Shown here piece after piece: positions 6,766 through 14,588 of a stretch of 20,747 nt of DNA. Origin of the DNA: Leucobacter_A sp035514995 (GTDB lineage Bacteria > Actinomycetota > Actinomycetes > Actinomycetales > Microbacteriaceae). The notes below the pieces were generated by a model. It ran no database searches and was not told where the DNA came from. It saw only the letters and a program-made list of their open reading frames with translations. The translations under genes were made by a program, and so were the position numbers. Each line of letters starts with the position of its first letter. Position 1 is the first letter of the stretch. The stretch is taken from contig DATJCC010000117.1 of the NCBI GenBank assembly GCA_035514995.1, positions 1 to 20,747 on the forward strand. The letters run 5' to 3'.

Positions 6766-8904
6766 TTGACTGATTACACAAAAATAGATTTTTCACCAAT
6801 TATTGAAGCCTCCGCAGACGAGGTCATAACGCACTCTCTAGTGCGTGACGTATCCTTAGCAAACGGTAAGGTGATGGCATTAATTACACTTGATAATGGG
6901 CGCGATCATACGAGACCAAACACTCTCGGGCCGCGTTCGTTGCAAGAGTTAGATAAGGTTCTTGATGTTTTGCAAGATCGAGCCGAAAAAGGAGAAATCG
7001 CAGCTGTCGGCGTAACCGGTAAACAGTTTATTTTCGCAGCGGGTGCCGACCTTTCAAAGGTTTCTTCTATGGCCACTCGCGAAAATGCAAAATTGATGGC
7101 TCAGTACGGCCACCATGTGCTAGGTAAGTTTCATACGATTAGTGTTCCTTCTTTTGCTTTTGTAAACGGTCTCGCACTTGGTGGGGCAATGGAAATAGCT
7201 CTCCATTGTGATTACCGCACAGTTGACTCTTCTGCTGCAGCGTTGGCTCTTCCTGAAGTTTTTCTGGGGATTATTCCCGGGTGGGGCGGAGCTACTCTCG
7301 TGCCAAATCTAATTGGTATCGAAAATGCAATCGAACTCATCATTTCGAACCCGATCAAACAAAATAAAATGCTGAAGCCCAAACAGGCCTATGAAATGGG
7401 GCTTTTTGACAGATTAATTCCTGCAGCAAGATTTCTGGAGAGTTCACTGGAATGGGCTTCAGCTGTTATCTCTGGAAAACAGAAGGTCGAGAGACCAAAC
7501 GTACCAGGTAGAGTCGAACGGATTACTAAGTGGCCAATAGCCATCAAGATTGCACGAGAAACGTTAGAGGCTAGATTAGGTACCGCCGCTAAATCACCTT
7601 ACGTAGCCCTCGAGCTTTTAGCAGCAGCCAAAGACAATGACCGTGTTGCTGGGTTTGCACGCGAAGATGAGGCTTTGACAGATCTAATTTCTGGAGATCA
7701 GTTTGTCGCATCAATATACGCTTTTGATCTAGTACAAAAACGTGCGAAGCGTCCAGCTGGAGCACCAGATAGCAAGCTTGCAAAACCAATCAGTAAAGTC
7801 GGCATCATTGGAGCTGGACTTATGGCTAGCCAGTTTGCACTTCTTTTTGCGCGCAGACTAAAAGTACCAGTTTTAATCACGGACCTCGATCAGGCACGGG
7901 TTGATAAAGGCATTTCATACATTTACAGTGAAATAGACAAACTGCTTGAGAGGGGTCGCCTCTCAAGCGACGATGCTAATCAAATCAAGTCTTTAGTTAC
8001 CGGAACAACAGATAAATCTTTATACGCTGATTGTGATTGGGTTATTGAAGCAGTATTCGAAGAACTGTCAGTGAAGAAGACTGTTTTTGCAGAGATAGAA
8101 CCAATTATTGGCGAAGATGCAATTCTGGCAACTAACACTTCATCACTGAGCGTTACCGAAATTGGCAGTGCTTTGAAGAACCCTGACAGATTAGTAGGGT
8201 TCCACTTCTTTAACCCTGTAGCCGTTATGCCACTGATCGAGGTGGTTAAGACAGAGAAAACAGATGAAGCAACTCTGGCAACCGCTATGCAGGTCGCCAA
8301 AAGTCTCGGCAAAAGCGCAATTATTACTGCTGACCGCCCTGGATTTGTGGTTAATAGGTTGCTGGCGAAGGTCATGGGTGAAGCTGCGCGAGCTCTCGAT
8401 GCAGGAACTCCTCTTCCGGTAGTTGAGAAGGCGTTAGAACCTATTGGCCTACCAATGGGTCCTTTTGAGCTAATCGATCTGGTTGGGTGGAAAGTTGCTG
8501 CACACGTCCAAGACACAATGGTTGGTGCTTTTCCGGACAGGTTTTATGCTTCTGAGAATCTCCATAAATTGGCAGAGATTGAGTCACCTCTCATCAAAGA
8601 TAAAAAGTTCGGAAAAGTTCAAGATCTATCAAAGAAGGCTAAAAAAGCTCTCAAGTTTGGCGATGAGCCTGTTTCTTCTGAAACAATTCTTGAAAGAGTG
8701 CAAAACGAGCTTGCATCTGAGATTAAGATTATGCTGGACGAGCCTGTTGTCGCCGCAGCAGAAGATATCGACCTTGGCTTAATTCTGGGAGCCGCCTGGC
8801 CTTTCCAAACAGGTGGAGCAACCCCCTACCTGGATCGTGTGGGTGCGAGCGAACGTGCGTTTGGTAGCACTTTTCATGACCCACAGATAGCAGCCAAAGG
8901 CTAA
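6766..8904 (+). CDS. fadB: Beta-oxidation multifunctional enzyme (enoyl-CoA hydratase / 3-hydroxyacyl-CoA dehydrogenase)
   Basis: A 712-residue two-part enzyme. The N-terminal crotonase domain (about 35-230) carries both hydratase glutamates, Glu143 in GGAMEIA and Glu164 in ALPEVFLG, plus the CoA-binding AAGADL. The dehydrogenase domain has the NAD-binding loop GIIGAGLMA (about 346-354), the catalytic His480 in GFHFFNPV and a Glu in IEVV. A C-terminal dehydrogenase repeat runs to about 700. Together it hydrates enoyl-CoA and oxidises 3-hydroxyacyl-CoA before thiolysis by FadA. The start is a TTG 2 bp after the thiolase stop, with GAAGGG (6751-6756) about 9 nt upstream; no better ATG exists near it. 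The transcript ends at a strong terminator at 8921. Confidence 0.93.
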   Translation: MTDYTKIDFSPIIEASADEVITHSLVRDVSLANGKVMALITLDNGRDHTRPNTLGPRSLQELDKVLDVLQDRAEKGEIAAVGVTGKQFIFAAGADLSKVSSMATRENAKLMAQYGHHVLGKFHTISVPSFAFVNGLALGGAMEIALHCDYRTVDSSAAALALPEVFLGIIPGWGGATLVPNLIGIENAIELIISNPIKQNKMLKPKQAYEMGLFDRLIPAARFLESSLEWASAVISGKQKVERPNVPGRVERITKWPIAIKIARETLEARLGTAAKSPYVALELLAAAKDNDRVAGFAREDEALTDLISGDQFVASIYAFDLVQKRAKRPAGAPDSKLAKPISKVGIIGAGLMASQFALLFARRLKVPVLITDLDQARVDKGISYIYSEIDKLLERGRLSSDDANQIKSLVTGTTDKSLYADCDWVIEAVFEELSVKKTVFAEIEPIIGEDAILATNTSSLSVTEIGSALKNPDRLVGFHFFNPVAVMPLIEVVKTEKTDEATLATAMQVAKSLGKSAIITADRPGFVVNRLLAKVMGEAARALDAGTPLPVVEKALEPIGLPMGPFELIDLVGWKVAAHVQDTMVGAFPDRFYASENLHKLAEIESPLIKDKKFGKVQDLSKKAKKALKFGDEPVSSETILERVQNELASEIKIMLDEPVVAAAEDIDLGLILGAAWPFQTGGATPYLDRVGASERAFGSTFHDPQIAAKG

Positions 8905-8920
8905 TTAAACAAAATTAAAC

Positions 8921-8964
8921 AAAAAAGTAGCTGGGGGATGTAGATCTCCCCCAGCTACTTTTTT
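8921..8964. terminator. Bidirectional intrinsic terminator between fadB and acnA
   Basis: An 18-bp perfect stem (8921-8938 with 8947-8964) surrounds an 8-nt loop. The GC core GTAGCTGGGGGA pairs with TCCCCCAGCTAC. A-runs on the left and T-runs on the right give a U-tract in both directions. It serves the convergent fadB and aconitase transcripts and is by far the strongest terminator in the window. Confidence 0.95.
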
Positions 8965-8968
8965 ATCT

Positions 8969-11641
8969 TTATGCGGCTAGTGAGCGCAATACGTATTGCA
9001 GGATGCCACCGTTACGGTAGTAATCCGCCTCACCAGGTGTGTCGATACGTAACAACGCATCAAACTCGACGGTAGAACCATCAGCCTTTGTTGCTATTAC
9101 GTTGAGCGTTTCGGGTGTTACTCCGTCGTTTAGCGCAGTCACCCCAGAAATTGAAAAGGTTTCTGTACCGTCTAACCCTAATGAATCTGCGTTCTGCCCT
9201 TCAGGGAACTGCATTGGAAGCACTCCCATGCCAATAAGGTTTGAACGGTGAATACGCTCAAAGCTTTCAGCAATAACGGCTTTGACACCTAAAAGGCTGG
9301 TGCCTTTAGCAGCCCAGTCTCTAGATGATCCCGAACCGTACTCTTGCCCAGCGAGTACAACCAGTGGTATGTTCTGCTCCTGATAGTTTTGTGATGCATC
9401 ATATATAAATGCTTGTGGTGCACCTTCTTGAGTGAAGTCGCGTGTATAGCCACCTTCAACATCATCAAGAAGCTGGTTACGAAGGCGAATATTAGCAAAT
9501 GTGCCTCTAATCATTACTTCGTGATTACCTCGTCGTGAACCATAAGAGTTGAAATCTCTCGGAGCGATACCATGATCAGTCAAATATCTTCCAGCTGGTG
9601 TATCTGCTTTAATATTTCCTGCGGGACTGATGTGGTCTGTTGTCACTGAATCGCCTAATTTGGCCAAGACACGTGCACCCTCAATATCTTCAACAGGGTC
9701 AGGGGTTAATGTCATCCCATCAAAGTATGGCGGTTTACGCACGTATGTCGATTCTGGATCCCAAGCGAATGTGTCTCCTGCTGGAGTCTCTAGTGCGTGC
9801 CATCTAGCGTCACCGTCAAATACGCTTGCATATTTTTCGATAAACATGTCAGAGTCGATTGATTCATCTGCGATTCGTTGAATATCTTGAGGATCGGGCC
9901 ATATGTCTTTAAGGAATACATCGTTTCCATCATGATCTTGTCCGAGCGGGTCGGTTTCAAAATCAAAGTCCATCGTTCCAGCCAGTGCGTAGGCAATGAC
10001 AAGAGGTGGGCTCGCCAAGTAGTTCATTTTGACGTCTGGATTGATGCGACCTTCAAAGTTGCGGTTACCAGATAAAACAGAAGTCACTGCAAGATCGTTC
10101 TGATGAATACCCTCTGAAATTTCTGGATCTAGAGGACCGGTGTTACCAATGCAGGTGACACAACCATAACCCACTAGATAAAATCCGAGCGCTTCGAGGT
10201 GGCTTGTGAGACCTGCTTTGGCATAGTAATCGGTTACAACTTTTGAGCCAGGAGCCAGAGTGGTTTTTACCCAGGGTTGAGCTTTCAAACCCTTTTCGTT
10301 TGCGTTTTTCGCCAAGATCCCTGCAGCTAACATCACATACGGGTTGGAAGTATTCGTACAAGATGTAATTGAGGCTATCGCCACAGAACCGTGATCTATA
10401 TCAAACTCTCTTCCCTGCGCATCTTTTACTTTGGCAGGATTAGATGATTCAGCATAGTTTTTAAGATCAATCTCAAACTGCTGTTTTGAACTTGTTAGTT
10501 CAATACGGTCTTGTGGGCGTTTAGGTCCGGCGATTGAGGCTACTACCGTGCTGAGATCGAGTTCTAAATATTCACTAAACTCTGGTTCTTCTGCAGGGTT
10601 GTGCCACATGCCTTGGATTTTGGCATAGTCTCTAACGAGGTTGATTTGTTCTTCATCTCTACCCGTTAGACGCATATAGTCCAAAGTCACATCATCAATC
10701 GGGAACATCGCAGCAGTCGAACCAAATTCCGGGCTCATATTACCAATGGTCGCTCTGTTTGCAAGCGGTACGGAAGCTACGCCTTCACCATAAAATTCTA
10801 CGAATTTGCCGACTACACCGTGATGTCTAAGCATCTGCGTGATTGTAAGAACAACGTCGGTTGCAGTTACTCCAGCTGGTATCTGACCAGAAAGCTTAAA
10901 TCCAACAACACGCGGAATTAGCATTGAGATTGGTTGACCGAGCATTGCGGCTTCAGCCTCAATACCGCCCACGCCCCAACCGAGCACACCCAAGCCATTT
11001 TGCATAGTGGTGTGGGAGTCAGTTCCCACGCAGGTATCAGGGTAAGCCTGCAAAACCCCGTCAACTTCACGGGTGAAGGTTAAACGTGCTAAATATTCAA
11101 TGTTTACTTGATGGACGATTCCAGTGCCTGGTGGGACTACTTTGAAATCGTCGAATGCTCCCTGACCCCAACGCAGGAATTGGTAACGTTCTCCGTTACG
11201 TTGATATTCTATTTCGACGTTTTTATCAAATGCCTGTGGAGTACCGTATACGTCTGAGATAACAGAGTGGTCGATAACTAGTTCTGCAGGCGCAAGAGGA
11301 TTAATTTTTGCTGGATCTCCACCTAAATCTGCAACTGCTTCTCTCATCGTCGCAAGGTCTACGACACAGGGAACGCCTGTGAAGTCTTGCATGATGACTC
11401 TTGCAGGCGTAAATTGAATCTCAGTGTCTGGCTGAGCATTAGGATCCCAATTGCCAAGCGCGGCAATGTGCTCTTTAGTGACATTTGCGCCGTCTTCGGT
11501 TCGGAGCTGGTTTTCTAAGAGCACTTTCAGGCTATAAGGAAGACGCGAGCTACCTTCAACCTTTTTTATATCGAAATACTCATAATCAGTTCCTCCGCTA
11601 TTGAGGGTGCTCTTAGCGTTATAGCTATTCACATTGGCCAC
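8969..11641 (-). CDS. acnA: Aconitate hydratase (aconitase A type)
   Basis: An 890-residue monomeric aconitase of the IRP/AcnA class. The three [4Fe-4S] ligands are Cys428 (SCTNTSNP), Cys494 and Cys497 (GYGCVTCIGN). Substrate-binding motifs QDFTGVP (85-91), GTDSHTTM (207-214) and GSGSSRDW (769-776) are intact, and the swivelling fourth domain begins near LGDSVTTDHISPAG (662-675). It isomerises citrate to isocitrate in the TCA cycle. The GTG start follows a strong Shine-Dalgarno (AAGGAGAG). The 134-bp upstream gap holds two palindromes, so it probably has its own promoter, separate from the dut operon. Convergent fadB shares its terminator. In many actinobacteria dxs lies in this part of the chromosome; it is absent here. 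Confidence 0.97.
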   Translation of the reverse strand: MANVNSYNAKSTLNSGGTDYEYFDIKKVEGSSRLPYSLKVLLENQLRTEDGANVTKEHIAALGNWDPNAQPDTEIQFTPARVIMQDFTGVPCVVDLATMREAVADLGGDPAKINPLAPAELVIDHSVISDVYGTPQAFDKNVEIEYQRNGERYQFLRWGQGAFDDFKVVPPGTGIVHQVNIEYLARLTFTREVDGVLQAYPDTCVGTDSHTTMQNGLGVLGWGVGGIEAEAAMLGQPISMLIPRVVGFKLSGQIPAGVTATDVVLTITQMLRHHGVVGKFVEFYGEGVASVPLANRATIGNMSPEFGSTAAMFPIDDVTLDYMRLTGRDEEQINLVRDYAKIQGMWHNPAEEPEFSEYLELDLSTVVASIAGPKRPQDRIELTSSKQQFEIDLKNYAESSNPAKVKDAQGREFDIDHGSVAIASITSCTNTSNPYVMLAAGILAKNANEKGLKAQPWVKTTLAPGSKVVTDYYAKAGLTSHLEALGFYLVGYGCVTCIGNTGPLDPEISEGIHQNDLAVTSVLSGNRNFEGRINPDVKMNYLASPPLVIAYALAGTMDFDFETDPLGQDHDGNDVFLKDIWPDPQDIQRIADESIDSDMFIEKYASVFDGDARWHALETPAGDTFAWDPESTYVRKPPYFDGMTLTPDPVEDIEGARVLAKLGDSVTTDHISPAGNIKADTPAGRYLTDHGIAPRDFNSYGSRRGNHEVMIRGTFANIRLRNQLLDDVEGGYTRDFTQEGAPQAFIYDASQNYQEQNIPLVVLAGQEYGSGSSRDWAAKGTSLLGVKAVIAESFERIHRSNLIGMGVLPMQFPEGQNADSLGLDGTETFSISGVTALNDGVTPETLNVIATKADGSTVEFDALLRIDTPGEADYYRNGGILQYVLRSLAA

Positions 11642-11722
11642 AATCTCTCCTTAAAGTTTCGTACTTCTTTGCTTAATGCTTACTTAGTGCAAAGCAGAGC
11701 TTATAAATCAGAATACTCCTCT

Positions 11723-11751
11723 TTTTAATTAAAAGTATCTTGATATCAAGA
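11723..11751. promoter_or_regulatory. Double palindrome upstream of aconitase (putative operator)
   Basis: TCTTGATATCAAGA (11738-11751) is a perfect 14-bp palindrome, and TTTTAATTAAAA (11723-11734) is a perfect 12-bp one. Their centres are 16 bp apart. On the acnA strand the first overlaps a GATACT -10-like hexamer. Shape and length fit a MarR-family dimer site. TamR of Streptomyces coelicolor, a MarR protein, is known to control aconitase; whether this is its motif is not established here. Confidence 0.45.
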
Positions 11752-11775
11752 CAATTCTATCAGTTGCTCACCGGT

Positions 11776-12456
11776 TCAATCAGCAGTGGTCAGTGTTTTG
11801 CGAAAAAGAAGCCAAGTAAACAGAATGACAAGAGCAAACAAAGGTGTCCCCATGACCAGTCTGGCGACACCAAGAGCGGCGACATCCCCCGCTAGATAGA
11901 AGGGGACCTGTATTACTAAACGTAACACAAAAAGAGTCAGCCATATCAGTGAAGAAAATTTAGCTGCTGCGTAAATCATTTTGTCATTTTTCCAGGCTGT
12001 GAAATCATTTCGCACTAGCCCAACCAGAAAGCCGATGAGTGGCCACCGTAGGAGAAGCGATACCGTCAAGGCAACTATCCAAATCCCGTTTATCCAAAAT
12101 CCAGGAAGAAAAAAATCTTCACCTTTACCCGTAAAAAGTGTAGTTAACACGGCTATGGCTACACCAAGAATGCCAGAAATGGCCGTTACTAAAGTTTGTC
12201 TTGATATGAGTCTAATAACGACGATTAATATCGCAATGGTAGCTGGAGCAATTGCGCTTAACCTCGCGTCGCCGATTACTATATAGATGACGAGATAAAG
12301 AAGCCCAGGAAGAAGTGCTTCTAAAATTCCTCTAAAACCACCGACAGCTGCAAGAACCCCGCGTAATGAAGCGTTTTCACCGCTTATTCCAGCTTGCACT
12401 CCCTTAACCAAGCCGGAGGAAGAAAGCTTATTGGTATTTTTATTTTCGTCATTCAC
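11776..12456 (-). CDS. DUF3159 family integral membrane protein
   Basis: A 226-residue protein of unknown function. After a polar N-terminus of about 40 residues there are roughly six hydrophobic segments (near 47-61, 68-84, 91-107, 119-148, 165-182 and 196-217). LLPGLLYLVIYI and the conserved VGLVRNDFTAWKND (145-158) are family-like. It is an inner-membrane protein found across actinobacteria as part of the dut-DUF3710 block. The GTG start lies inside the last codons of DUF3710 (8-bp overlap), indicating translational coupling. In M. tuberculosis the corresponding Rv2693c is separated from the DUF3710 gene by two genes, including an OB-fold protein, that are missing here. Confidence 0.88.
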   Translation of the reverse strand: MNDENKNTNKLSSSGLVKGVQAGISGENASLRGVLAAVGGFRGILEALLPGLLYLVIYIVIGDARLSAIAPATIAILIVVIRLISRQTLVTAISGILGVAIAVLTTLFTGKGEDFFLPGFWINGIWIVALTVSLLLRWPLIGFLVGLVRNDFTAWKNDKMIYAAAKFSSLIWLTLFVLRLVIQVPFYLAGDVAALGVARLVMGTPLFALVILFTWLLFRKTLTTAD

Positions 12457-13066
12457 CTTTGGACTGGGCTCCCGCTGGCACTTTTAGAGGCAGCAGCTCA
12501 TTTGGAGGCATTGGCTGATCTCCACGAACAACAACTATGCTCCTAAAAATGTCTTCTATCGATTTAGCGGTTTTCTCATCGACTAAAGCTTTTCCTGTTA
12601 TAGCTCCCCGCAACATCCAGCGTGGACCGTCAACGCCTATAAATCTGACCTTGTTTATGCTGGGGCCGTCTTTTCCTTTAGTTTTAACCTCAGCAATTAA
12701 CTCCTTATTGAAGGAACCGTCAATCTCTGCAAAATCACTCGACTGAGCTTTCAACTGAGTTATGAGTTCAGACCGCACACTATTCCACAAACCTGTGGTT
12801 TTAGGCGCAGCAAAAGCCTGAATCTGAATACTGGATTCGTTGTAATCTAGTGAAATTGCAACTACTCGTTTTGCTTGCTGGTCTACGTCTAACCGCACCT
12901 GCAGACCTTCTCTTGGTTCTACACGGATACTACCCATATCTAGGTATGGGCGCATAGCCGATAATTCAGCCAGGTCAAAAGGGCCTGCTTGGCTTCTATT
13001 TAACGGTGCGGATTTCTCCAGAGCAGCCCCTGTTGAGGCCGAATTTTCTGCTTCAACTTCACTCAT
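12449..13066 (-). CDS. DUF3710 family protein
   Basis: A 205-residue soluble protein. The family-like core runs from GPFDLAEL (28-35) through YLDMGSIRV and a long beta-rich region with VRFIGVDGPRWMLRGAITGKA (split across about 141-161) to IVVVRGDQPMPPNELLPL near the C-terminus. Function is unknown. It overlaps dut by ATGA (13063-13066) and has a good Shine-Dalgarno, AAGGG six nt before ATG, inside the end of dut. It is the middle gene of the dut-DUF3710-DUF3159 operon. The order matches M. tuberculosis Rv2697c-Rv2696c, which argues for a shared, conserved role, possibly in nucleotide or envelope stress; that role is a guess. Confidence 0.9.
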   Translation of the reverse strand: MSEVEAENSASTGAALEKSAPLNRSQAGPFDLAELSAMRPYLDMGSIRVEPREGLQVRLDVDQQAKRVVAISLDYNESSIQIQAFAAPKTTGLWNSVRSELITQLKAQSSDFAEIDGSFNKELIAEVKTKGKDGPSINKVRFIGVDGPRWMLRGAITGKALVDEKTAKSIEDIFRSIVVVRGDQPMPPNELLPLKVPAGAQSKGE

Positions 13067-13515
13067 TTGGTTCCCTTCCCATCGTTCACACCGGTAGATC
13101 CAAACCCGCCTGTTCCCCGGTCGCTTTTAGGTAGCGATTCTACGGGCACAAACTCAGCTTTGGTCACAGGCATAATAATCATTTGGGCGATTCTATCACC
13201 GGGTCGAATCACAAATGCTTCGTGTTGGTCTGTATTGAGTAGACACACTTTAATTTCACCACGATAACCTGCATCTATAGTTCCTGGAGAATTAACAACT
13301 GTTATTCCATGCTTAACAGCAAGTCCACTTCTGGGAACGATGAAGGCAGCGAATCCGCTCGGAAGTGCTATCGACACACCTGTGGAAATGAGTTGTCTTG
13401 CACCCGGCTGTAAAACTACATTCTCAATACTTTTTAAATCAGCTCCAGCATCTCCAGGTAGCGCATACTCTGGAATATCAGCTGCTTTAATTAGGATCTC
13501 TATTTCTTGCATCAC
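13063..13515 (-). CDS. dut: dUTP diphosphatase (trimeric dUTPase)
   Basis: A 150-residue enzyme with the five dUTPase motifs in order: PGDAGADLKS, VPRSGLAVKHG, the uracil-binding SPGTIDAGYRGEIKV with its catalytic Asp, PGDRIAQMII, and the C-terminal GRGTGGFGSTG-type arm (here DRGTGGFGSTG). It hydrolyses dUTP to dUMP, keeping uracil out of DNA and supplying thymidylate synthesis. The length is normal for the homotrimeric form. Two starts are possible, GTG at 13515 and ATG at 13512. There is no Shine-Dalgarno, but TACGCT ends 6 nt before the GTG, so a leaderless transcript starting there is favoured. It leads the DUF3710-DUF3159 operon. Confidence 0.96.
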   Translation of the reverse strand: MMQEIEILIKAADIPEYALPGDAGADLKSIENVVLQPGARQLISTGVSIALPSGFAAFIVPRSGLAVKHGITVVNSPGTIDAGYRGEIKVCLLNTDQHEAFVIRPGDRIAQMIIMPVTKAEFVPVESLPKSDRGTGGFGSTGVNDGKGTK

Positions 13516-13527
13516 TCATAGAGCGTA
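13516..13527 (-). promoter_or_regulatory. Putative leaderless -10 box of dut
   Basis: On the minus strand TACGCT (13527-13522) fits TANNNT and is followed by 6 nt and then GTG. The -35 is not obvious. Part of the 129-bp divergent gap shared with the DUF3093 gene. Confidence 0.35.
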
Positions 13528-13632
13528 TCGAACTTCTTAGAAATGTGCAGATTACTAAAATTGTTTTTGTGTAACAGCTAACACTAAATACGTCTTTCGT
13601 CATGGTTCAGCTCCCACAGAGAGAACTAGCGG

Positions 13633-13638
13633 GATAAT
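13633..13638 (+). promoter_or_regulatory. Leaderless -10 box of the DUF3093 gene
   Basis: GATAAT is one base from the TATAAT consensus and is followed by 6 nt and then ATG at 13645. No Shine-Dalgarno can fit in that space, so the message is very likely leaderless. No convincing -35 box is seen. Confidence 0.5.
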
Positions 13639-13644
13639 GGTTTT

Positions 13645-14088
13645 ATGACAACAAGTGATGAAGTGGTTTTTAAAGAAAAAATTTGGCCCTCACTCGGCAT
13701 GTATCTTGCAACACTTTTGATTATCCCAGCAATGACGGTTTTAATTATGCCTTTTTCTCGAAGCAATGGGATATTCATTGGAATCGCTCTCTACCTGCTA
13801 ATAATCGCAACATTTACGTTTACAGCGCCAAAAGTTGTTTTAACAAAACACACTTTAAGCGCTGGAAGAGGTCACATCGAAAGACAATTTTTAGGTTCAG
13901 CTGTTGCTCTGGACAGGATTGCCTACAGACAAGAAATTGGCAGGAAGCTAGATGCCAGAGCTTTTCTTGCGATGAGTGGATGGGCAAAAACAGGAATTAA
14001 GGTCGAGGTCGTTGACCCTACCGACCCCACTCCCTACTGGATCATTTCAACGAGAAAACCCGCTGAGCTGGTTAAAGCTTTAGCATAA
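13645..14088 (+). CDS. DUF3093 family membrane protein
   Basis: A 147-residue protein with two transmembrane helices near the N-terminus (about 15-36 and 42-59), followed by a cytoplasmic domain. The order KVVLTKHTLSAGRGHI, ALDRIAYRQEIG and the C-terminal GIKVEVVDPTDPTPYWIIST matches the DUF3093 family. Function is unknown. It is transcribed divergently from dut and converges on DUF4193, with stops 3 bp apart and no hairpin between. The arrangement dut / DUF3093 / DUF4193 is the same as M. tuberculosis Rv2697c-Rv2698-Rv2699c, so this is ancestral actinobacterial gene order. Confidence 0.9.
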   Translation: MTTSDEVVFKEKIWPSLGMYLATLLIIPAMTVLIMPFSRSNGIFIGIALYLLIIATFTFTAPKVVLTKHTLSAGRGHIERQFLGSAVALDRIAYRQEIGRKLDARAFLAMSGWAKTGIKVEVVDPTDPTPYWIISTRKPAELVKALA

Positions 14089-14091
14089 TCG

Positions 14092-14382
14092 TTACTGCGC
14101 ACAGTCGCGGCAAATCGGACCTAGATCTGATTTGTGATCCATTTGTGATCTGTGACGAACCAAAAAGCAGTTGACGCATGTGAATTCGTCGTCTTGTTGC
14201 GGTAACACAACAACATCTAGTTCTACATCTGACAGATCTGCGCCTGCCAACTCGAAACCAGGGTTGTCTGAATCGTCTGCGTCTATCGATGTTGCTGATC
14301 TTTCAGGTACTCGTTCTTTAAGTGCCTCGATCGAATCAGTGTCGTCGTCGTTCTTACGTGGGGCGTCGTAGTCTGTAGCCAT
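14092..14382 (-). CDS. DUF4193 family small zinc-ribbon protein
   Basis: A 96-residue acidic protein. The N-terminus begins MATDYDAPRK as in family members, and the middle is rich in Asp and Glu. The C-terminus carries two CxxC knuckles, CVNC and CRDC, that should bind one zinc ion. The motif LVRHRSQMDHKSD between them is typical. Such small proteins often contact RNA polymerase or ribosomes, but no role is proven for this family as far as I know. It has a clear Shine-Dalgarno (AGGAG, 14386-14390) four nt before ATG, unlike its leaderless neighbours, which suggests high translation. Confidence 0.92.
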   Translation of the reverse strand: MATDYDAPRKNDDDTDSIEALKERVPERSATSIDADDSDNPGFELAGADLSDVELDVVVLPQQDDEFTCVNCFLVRHRSQMDHKSDLGPICRDCAQ

Positions 14383-14422
14383 GCTCTCCTGCTAAAAAAA
14401 TGAAAACTTTGATGCGTGCGCC

Positions 14423-14438
14423 AATAGTTTGGACTATT
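14423..14438. promoter_or_regulatory. Palindrome in the DUF4193/sepH divergent promoter region
   Basis: AATAGT and ACTATT are exact inverted 6-bp arms around TTGG. The site lies 41 bp before the DUF4193 start and 150 bp before sepH, within a 206-bp gap that holds no gene. It may be an operator; the arms also resemble -10 boxes in each direction. The rest of the gap shows only an AT-rich stretch near 14470-14500 (including TATAAA) that may hold the sepH promoter. Confidence 0.35.
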
Positions 14439-14588
14439 CCGGCACGATACGCAAACTGAACAGCTGTGAATGAGCTTAAAACTTTAAAATCTATAAAATC
14501 TTGCTTTAGGGCACACCGAACTTCAATGTGTCTAAACCGCTGTGATCTATGCAATGATAACGGCAATAACTGTTAGGAGTGTGCGACA

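Noticed and set aside
7980..8516. Minus-strand open frame of 178 codons inside the fadB gene
   Set aside because: Antisense shadow of the dehydrogenase domain; the plus-strand frame has intact catalytic motifs throughout.
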